From assembly GCA_024138015.1 (NCBI GenBank), contig JAMXBB010000011.1, positions 44,062,194 to 44,126,193 on the forward strand: DNA of 64,000 nucleotides, in the 5' to 3' direction. Shown in pieces: positions 59,088-64,000 of this stretch. Below the pieces are notes generated by a model. The model did no database searches, was not told the origin of the DNA, and saw only the letters and a program-made list of their open reading frames with translations. A program made the position numbers and the translations under genes. Numbering within the stretch: the first letter of the stretch is position 1; every line of letters begins with the position of its first letter. This DNA comes from Lumnitzera littorea. Lineage: Eukaryota > Streptophyta > Magnoliopsida > Myrtales > Combretaceae.

Positions 59088-61786
59088 GCGACTTAGCAAC
59101 CAAATCTTCAATTATTATATTTAACAATATTTTTCATAGTAATCAACCAATATCAAGCACATACATATCTTGAACCCCCATACATCAAGTTATTAATATT
59201 TTATTTAAGTGCATTAACTACAAGTACAAAACAAGTATAGAGTCATTGGGAGTACTTACTTAGCCAAAGTCAATATGACTCTTGCAATCATCAGGTAGCT
59301 TGCCTTCCTGATCGATATTTCCTGATAAATATAAATGAAATTACCTAATATGTATCTAAACGTAATGCTAGATAGCCTAACTAGCTTACTATCTATCTTA
59401 TGATTTCCGTTCTCCTTAAGTATTATATTATTTGTGAACATTTTCATAAACTTTTTAGTTTTAGCTTATATCTTTACATTCTTATAGTAGGTTCTTATTA
59501 AGTTAAAATGTGCTTCTTTAGTGATAAAATTTGATTAAATTTTTTAAATATTATTTTACATTACTTAACTTATTTACTATGATATTTAGGAAACATTATT
59601 CTATCATATATGTAATAATATCTAATTTAATTTTATAGGTAATAATATTCAAACTAGTAACATTATATGAGATTGGGTTTTCTCCCAAATCCTAAATTGC
59701 GTATAACTTTTTCGTTCTAATTTCAATATTTATAAACTTATAGTCGATTTTTATTGTTTTCGAACGTATGTTCACGTAGTGAGGTCTATTTTGGATTTTA
59801 AGACCTACATTTTACTATATGAATTTAAATCATTATAAATTTAGTATTTTGACTTAAATAGTTTTATTTATTAGTTTTATGTTTTCTTTTTGTTAATATA
59901 TGATCTAATTAACTTCTAAATTGTTATATTCTTGAAATTTTGAACTTTTATTATTATATATTATTATTATTGGCATAATTGTAGTTTAATTAGATTATTT
60001 GAGTAAGTTGCCGACATAGCATAAGTTTATTAGTCCACATAGTAGTTTACTAGATTTTCTTAATTTCTATGTTTCCTAAATTTTATCTAATTATTACACA
60101 TGTTTATGTAATACTAAAATAGCTCAATTAATGTATTATGGGCTTGAATTATCCCTTTAAGGGTTTCAACCCATACATACATATATATGTACATCATGTA
60201 TTATTATTTTATTATTTAATATTAAATACATAGGTTATAATATATATGTATTCATCCTATATCCACATGCTTAGACATGTTAAGTGTATGTTCATGTATG
60301 TATATACTTTTAACATACTAGTATAGGTACTTATACCTATACCCATACATAGATACGGCTATATATGTATGTTTATACGTATTTTCGTATTTCCATAGTA
60401 TAATTTTAAGAAATCTTTGTATAATTCATATATATGCATGTGTACATGTGTTCTTCCTACTCTTATCTATATATGCATATATTTATACTATGTATTTTAC
60501 TAAAATCCATACATAAACACTTCACATGTATCTACATGTCATATGTACATATGTATTTCTACTCATGTGCACAAGTATTTCTACACTTACATGCATGTGT
60601 ATAAGGGTTTCTATTTGTACCAACATATATGTACATATTAGACAAATTTATAACACTAACATAAGGTAAATAACTAATTACTTATTAAAAATAGAAACTC
60701 AAATGAAAATATATCTCTTTCTCCTTTGTAATATGGAAGAGGAGTTTATGAGTGTGATGTTATAGTTTGAAAGTTGATAGCCAAGAAAATGAAAATGAAA
60801 ATAAGAGACTAGATGAAGGAAAGGGAAGAGGGAAAAGTTGCGGTTGAGAGGGAATGGAAAAAGAGAGATTTTGTTTGTGTTTGAATTTTGTTTTTAAAGA
60901 AAATGGAAGTGTGGTCTAGAGCATTCCAAGTAAGGATGCCTAGGAGGAAGAAAAGAAAAAAAAAAAGACATGTGAAAAATGAGAAGAATTCTATGGAAAA
61001 TGGAAGAGAATTCTAGGTGAATATGACACTTATTAACTTTAGTCAACACTTTAACTTGGTTAATATTTGACTTAGTCAAATGTTGACTTAGTCAGCTTTC
61101 TTAATTCACATGTAATACATTTAATTAGTATACATAATAATGGAATTAAAGATAATTATGGGAGAAATTAAGGGAATGAGAAAAAATATGGAATTAAATG
61201 AAATAGTTAGTAAAAATAGTTATTGGAACCTTTTTCTAAGTATTTATATCCTACATATACCATTTAGCATGAGACTTATTATAATTATCATGAAAGGTAC
61301 AATTTATAATACTAACATTGACTATATGTAGTATAAATATTAACTAAATACATAAATTTATATAATACTAACTTAGTTATATAATTATAGGATTAATATG
61401 ATCTATAATGCAAAATAATAGTTTCTAATAAATTGATTTAGTATTGTACACATTTATGAATAATTGGAAGTTATCTTTGATCATCGGTTGATGACTTTAT
61501 ATGATTTAGCATATTGTTAAGTGTTTACATTTAATTAAGGTTTTAGTGTGATTTTAATGAATAAGCACATTTTTTTAAGTTTAAAGTTAAGGTTTTAGTG
61601 TTTTTATTGCTTTGAGGTAAAATCTCTAGTGTTTTTATGTATTTAAGGTATAATATGTTTATACGTGATTAAGTTTTCGATTATTATTTTAGGATTTTCA
61701 TCTTATCTAGTTTTATTGTCTCTTATGGTTATTTAGCACACTTGAATCTAATCTAAGATTTAGGTTAGAAATTTTAAGGGTTTATA
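59088..61786 (-). mobile_element. F2 unit, left-truncated
   Basis: It follows the F2 layout from the middle onwards: GAGTCATTGGGAGTACTTACTTAGCC near 59240, the TATAACTTTTTCGTTCTAA block at 59702, TA-rich stretch at 60170-60660, purine-rich presumed leader complement at 60720-60970, then the end TTTTAAGGGTTTATA at 61786. The order and end match 5156-8544. No coding domain. Confidence 0.7.
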
Positions 61787-61942
61787 ACAATAGTGTAAGT
61801 GGAATGAAAACCTAGGTTCTAGAACCCGGTTGATGGTTTATGTTAGTTAATTATTTACAAACCCCACTACAAGGGGCATAATTTTGAGTTACATGTAGGT
61901 CCTAGGTCGTTGCATGTATTGTTTGGCATTTTTGAATATCCA
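61787..61942 (+). mobile_element. F1 fragment, copy 11
   Basis: It contains CCTAGGTTCTAGAACCCGG, ACAAACCCCACTACAAGGGG and GTTTGGCATT, the plus-strand equivalent of 46280-46420. It is bounded by F2 units on both sides. Confidence 0.7.
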
Positions 61943-63930
61943 TGTCATGACTTGAGGGGGCTAGTTGTGATAGTCGCCATATACTGTATAAAGGACTATA
62001 GATTGAATTCTCTTACAATTGACAACCCTTTATGCGATACACAAAGCTATAACTACAGCTACAGCTATAACTAACAATCAAGAGTTACGTAAGCATGAGT
62101 AATATCATTTTATGATAATAATAATAAGATAAAGAAATATAAAACATAATTTATATATATAAGAATTTACAGATAAGAAGTCTAAAGCATTTCTTAACTC
62201 AAACTAGTATCATTTATTACATAATCAGATCTATAATGTAGATAAATTGTCATGAGTATACTCTAATCACGTCTTGTTCCCACATCGACCTCTTGATGAA
62301 CAACTAATCTCAAGCATGTGGTGGCTCGACTCTATAAACAACTCAGCCTACAAGAGAAGACTACAAGGGTATATGCTAACTAGCTTGGTAAGATAATTCT
62401 CTCAACCATACCACAATCAAGTTATACATTAATTAAATTCAATCAAGTGAATGCATGTCATTCAATATGCCAAACATATACATGCAGGTGACCAGGTATT
62501 GTATGCAACTCAGATTTAACATCCTTCAAAGTTATGGTTAGAGATACATCAACATAGTTAGATCCGGGTATCATACTAGAACTTTTCTCATAATGAAACT
62601 CCACGTTTTATATTTAAAAATGTAATAGTTTATTCATTCTCAGTTTTATCAAAAACGAGTTTTACATATGATTGTAAGTAGGCTTATACAACCCTCACTT
62701 ACTTCTAAACGGAGACCTCTAGACTTGACTCTTAGCCAGGCAATTGGTGCCTCCAATGCCTAGTAATCCCATAGGCCAGGGTAAGGTCATATCACACGTA
62801 TGTACCATACGAAATCTATAACAATCAAATAATCAACTCACGTATGGCCTCTCGCTACCTCTGTGTAATGTCACAGTCGGAATTAGTTATGTGGTGTATG
62901 ATTATGCATGTTTCAAGTTAACTTTTTCTAATCGAGTAAAATTAGGTCGTATTATTCAGTGATCAACAAGGTCACAAACAATCAGTTCTTAGCGAATTTA
63001 TTATGTAGTAATCAATATGTTATCGTACTTTAAAGTAAATTCACCATTAACAAACAATTATCATACACAAGCATAACCCATCCCCATATAACATTCAATT
63101 ATTAAGCATAATTTATATTCGCTAATTACAAACACCAAGTATAGGATCATTAGGAAAAACTCACTCAGCGATAATCAACTTAAGGGTCGTAATAATCCGA
63201 AGGTAACTCAGGATCAAGGTCAAGATCACCTAAGAATAAGGAATATAGAAAATTGTAAGTTTAGAAATTTAAAACTAAACTAGTATCATAATTGCAATGT
63301 TTACTTCACCTAGTTACGTAAAATTGTCGATTTGAGCTTTTTATCAAATTATGTATAACTTTTTAGTTTTAGCTCGAATCTTATGAACTTATAGTCCATT
63401 TTGATTGTTTTCGAGCGTATTTTCTCGTAATGAAGTTCGTTTTAGATATTATGACTCACAGTTTAAACTATAGCATAAAAATATCACAAAATTTATTATT
63501 TTAATTTAAAAAATTATAAAATATTAATTTTAGCTTTTTCTTAGTATATTTATAATTTAATAATTATTTAAATCTTATAATTGATAATTTTATTATTTTA
63601 AGCTTATTTTACCTTAGTTACTTATTTTTACCTATTTTTGAGATTTTAGACTTATTAATTTATTATTATCTTTTTTCTAATTTATTATTTTCTAATATTC
63701 TACAATATACATATATATATAAATACTTGTATAACTATATATACAAAAATTCTTGTAATATGAAAATACTAGATATAATTATATATACATATACCTATTA
63801 TTATACTTGTACACATATATAATAAAGACTAGGTTTATAGATATATATATATATACACATATTCACGTCACATATATATATACATATATAAGAAAATAAT
63901 AACTTACATGTGTACATGAATATAAAGCAC

Positions 63931-63973
<43 letters not shown>

Positions 63974-64000
63974 GTATACTTATATATATATATATGAAAA
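61943..64000 (-). mobile_element. F2 unit, cut by the window edge
   Basis: It starts TGTCATGACTTGAGGGGG and then has CATATACTGTATAAAGG as at 5180-5200. The core region lies at 62660-62890 and the AACTTTTTAGTTTTAGC block at 63356. It becomes TA-rich from 63480 and runs out at the window end in TA microsatellites (63936-63969). Confidence 0.75.
63936..63969. repeat. (TA)n microsatellite
   Basis: A perfect TA run in the TA-rich part of the last F2 unit. Confidence 0.85.

Noticed and set aside
1..64000. tRNA genes, rRNA genes, CRISPR arrays, bacterial-type operons
   Set aside because: None was seen. tRNA-like words are PBS sites or the weak SINE-like segment, and the sequence is plant nuclear repeat DNA.

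Overview
The window looks like a heterochromatic, repeat-rich stretch of a large eudicot nuclear genome. It is strongly AT-rich, contains no intact host gene, and is almost entirely LTR-retrotransposon DNA in nested insertions. All retroviral-like coding sequence is broken by stops and frameshifts, many of them C-to-T/G-to-A changes as expected from old methylated DNA. The species cannot be named from the sequence.

Layout, left to right. (1) 1-2626: 5' end of a minus-strand Ty3/gypsy element (Tat-like gag and protease, 462-bp LTR) inserted in the 5' LTR of a copia element; it continues off the left edge. (2) 2627-38571: one old Sirevirus-type Ty1/copia element on the plus strand, with truncated 5' LTR, PBS, gag, protease, integrase, RT, RNase H, an envelope-like third ORF, PPTs and 3' LTR. 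Its own DNA adds up to about 10.8 kb, but it spans 36 kb because other elements have inserted into it: 5156-8544 (gag), 10521-22912 (RT), 26434-32594 (third ORF, itself holding 26756-31583) and 34717-38504 (3' LTR). The RT insertion holds a second insertion (11147-18887), which holds a third (11550-14190). Most boundaries are fixed by matching 5-bp target-site duplications (TSDs). (3) 38572-40686: remnant of an Ogre-like gypsy 5' end on the minus strand. (4) 40687-64000: more whole and broken copies of the same giant LTR-like units, plus an Athila-like fragment, a SINE-like piece and about 0.8 kb of unassigned DNA.

The dominant component is a superfamily of large LTR-like units without coding capacity, called here F1 (3.8-5.1 kb) and F2 (about 3.4 kb). 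They have TG...CA-type ends and 5-bp TSDs, no internal retrotransposon domains and no second LTR, so they behave like solo LTRs of an element with giant LTRs, or like non-autonomous units. Copies carry different combinations of terminal modules, and one to three tandem units of about 420 bp near one end. A GC-rich core of about 250 bp is conserved in every copy. Strand labels for F1/F2 are provisional: copies ending GGGTCGTTATA are called plus because splice-like signals and a CT-rich leader read in that direction.

The strongest candidates for something new are the mosaic termini and unit-number variation of the F1/F2 units, a captured host-gene 3' exon inside one copy (54356-54439), and an assembly gap (13516-13836) whose true length can be predicted from sister copies as about 1.45 kb.
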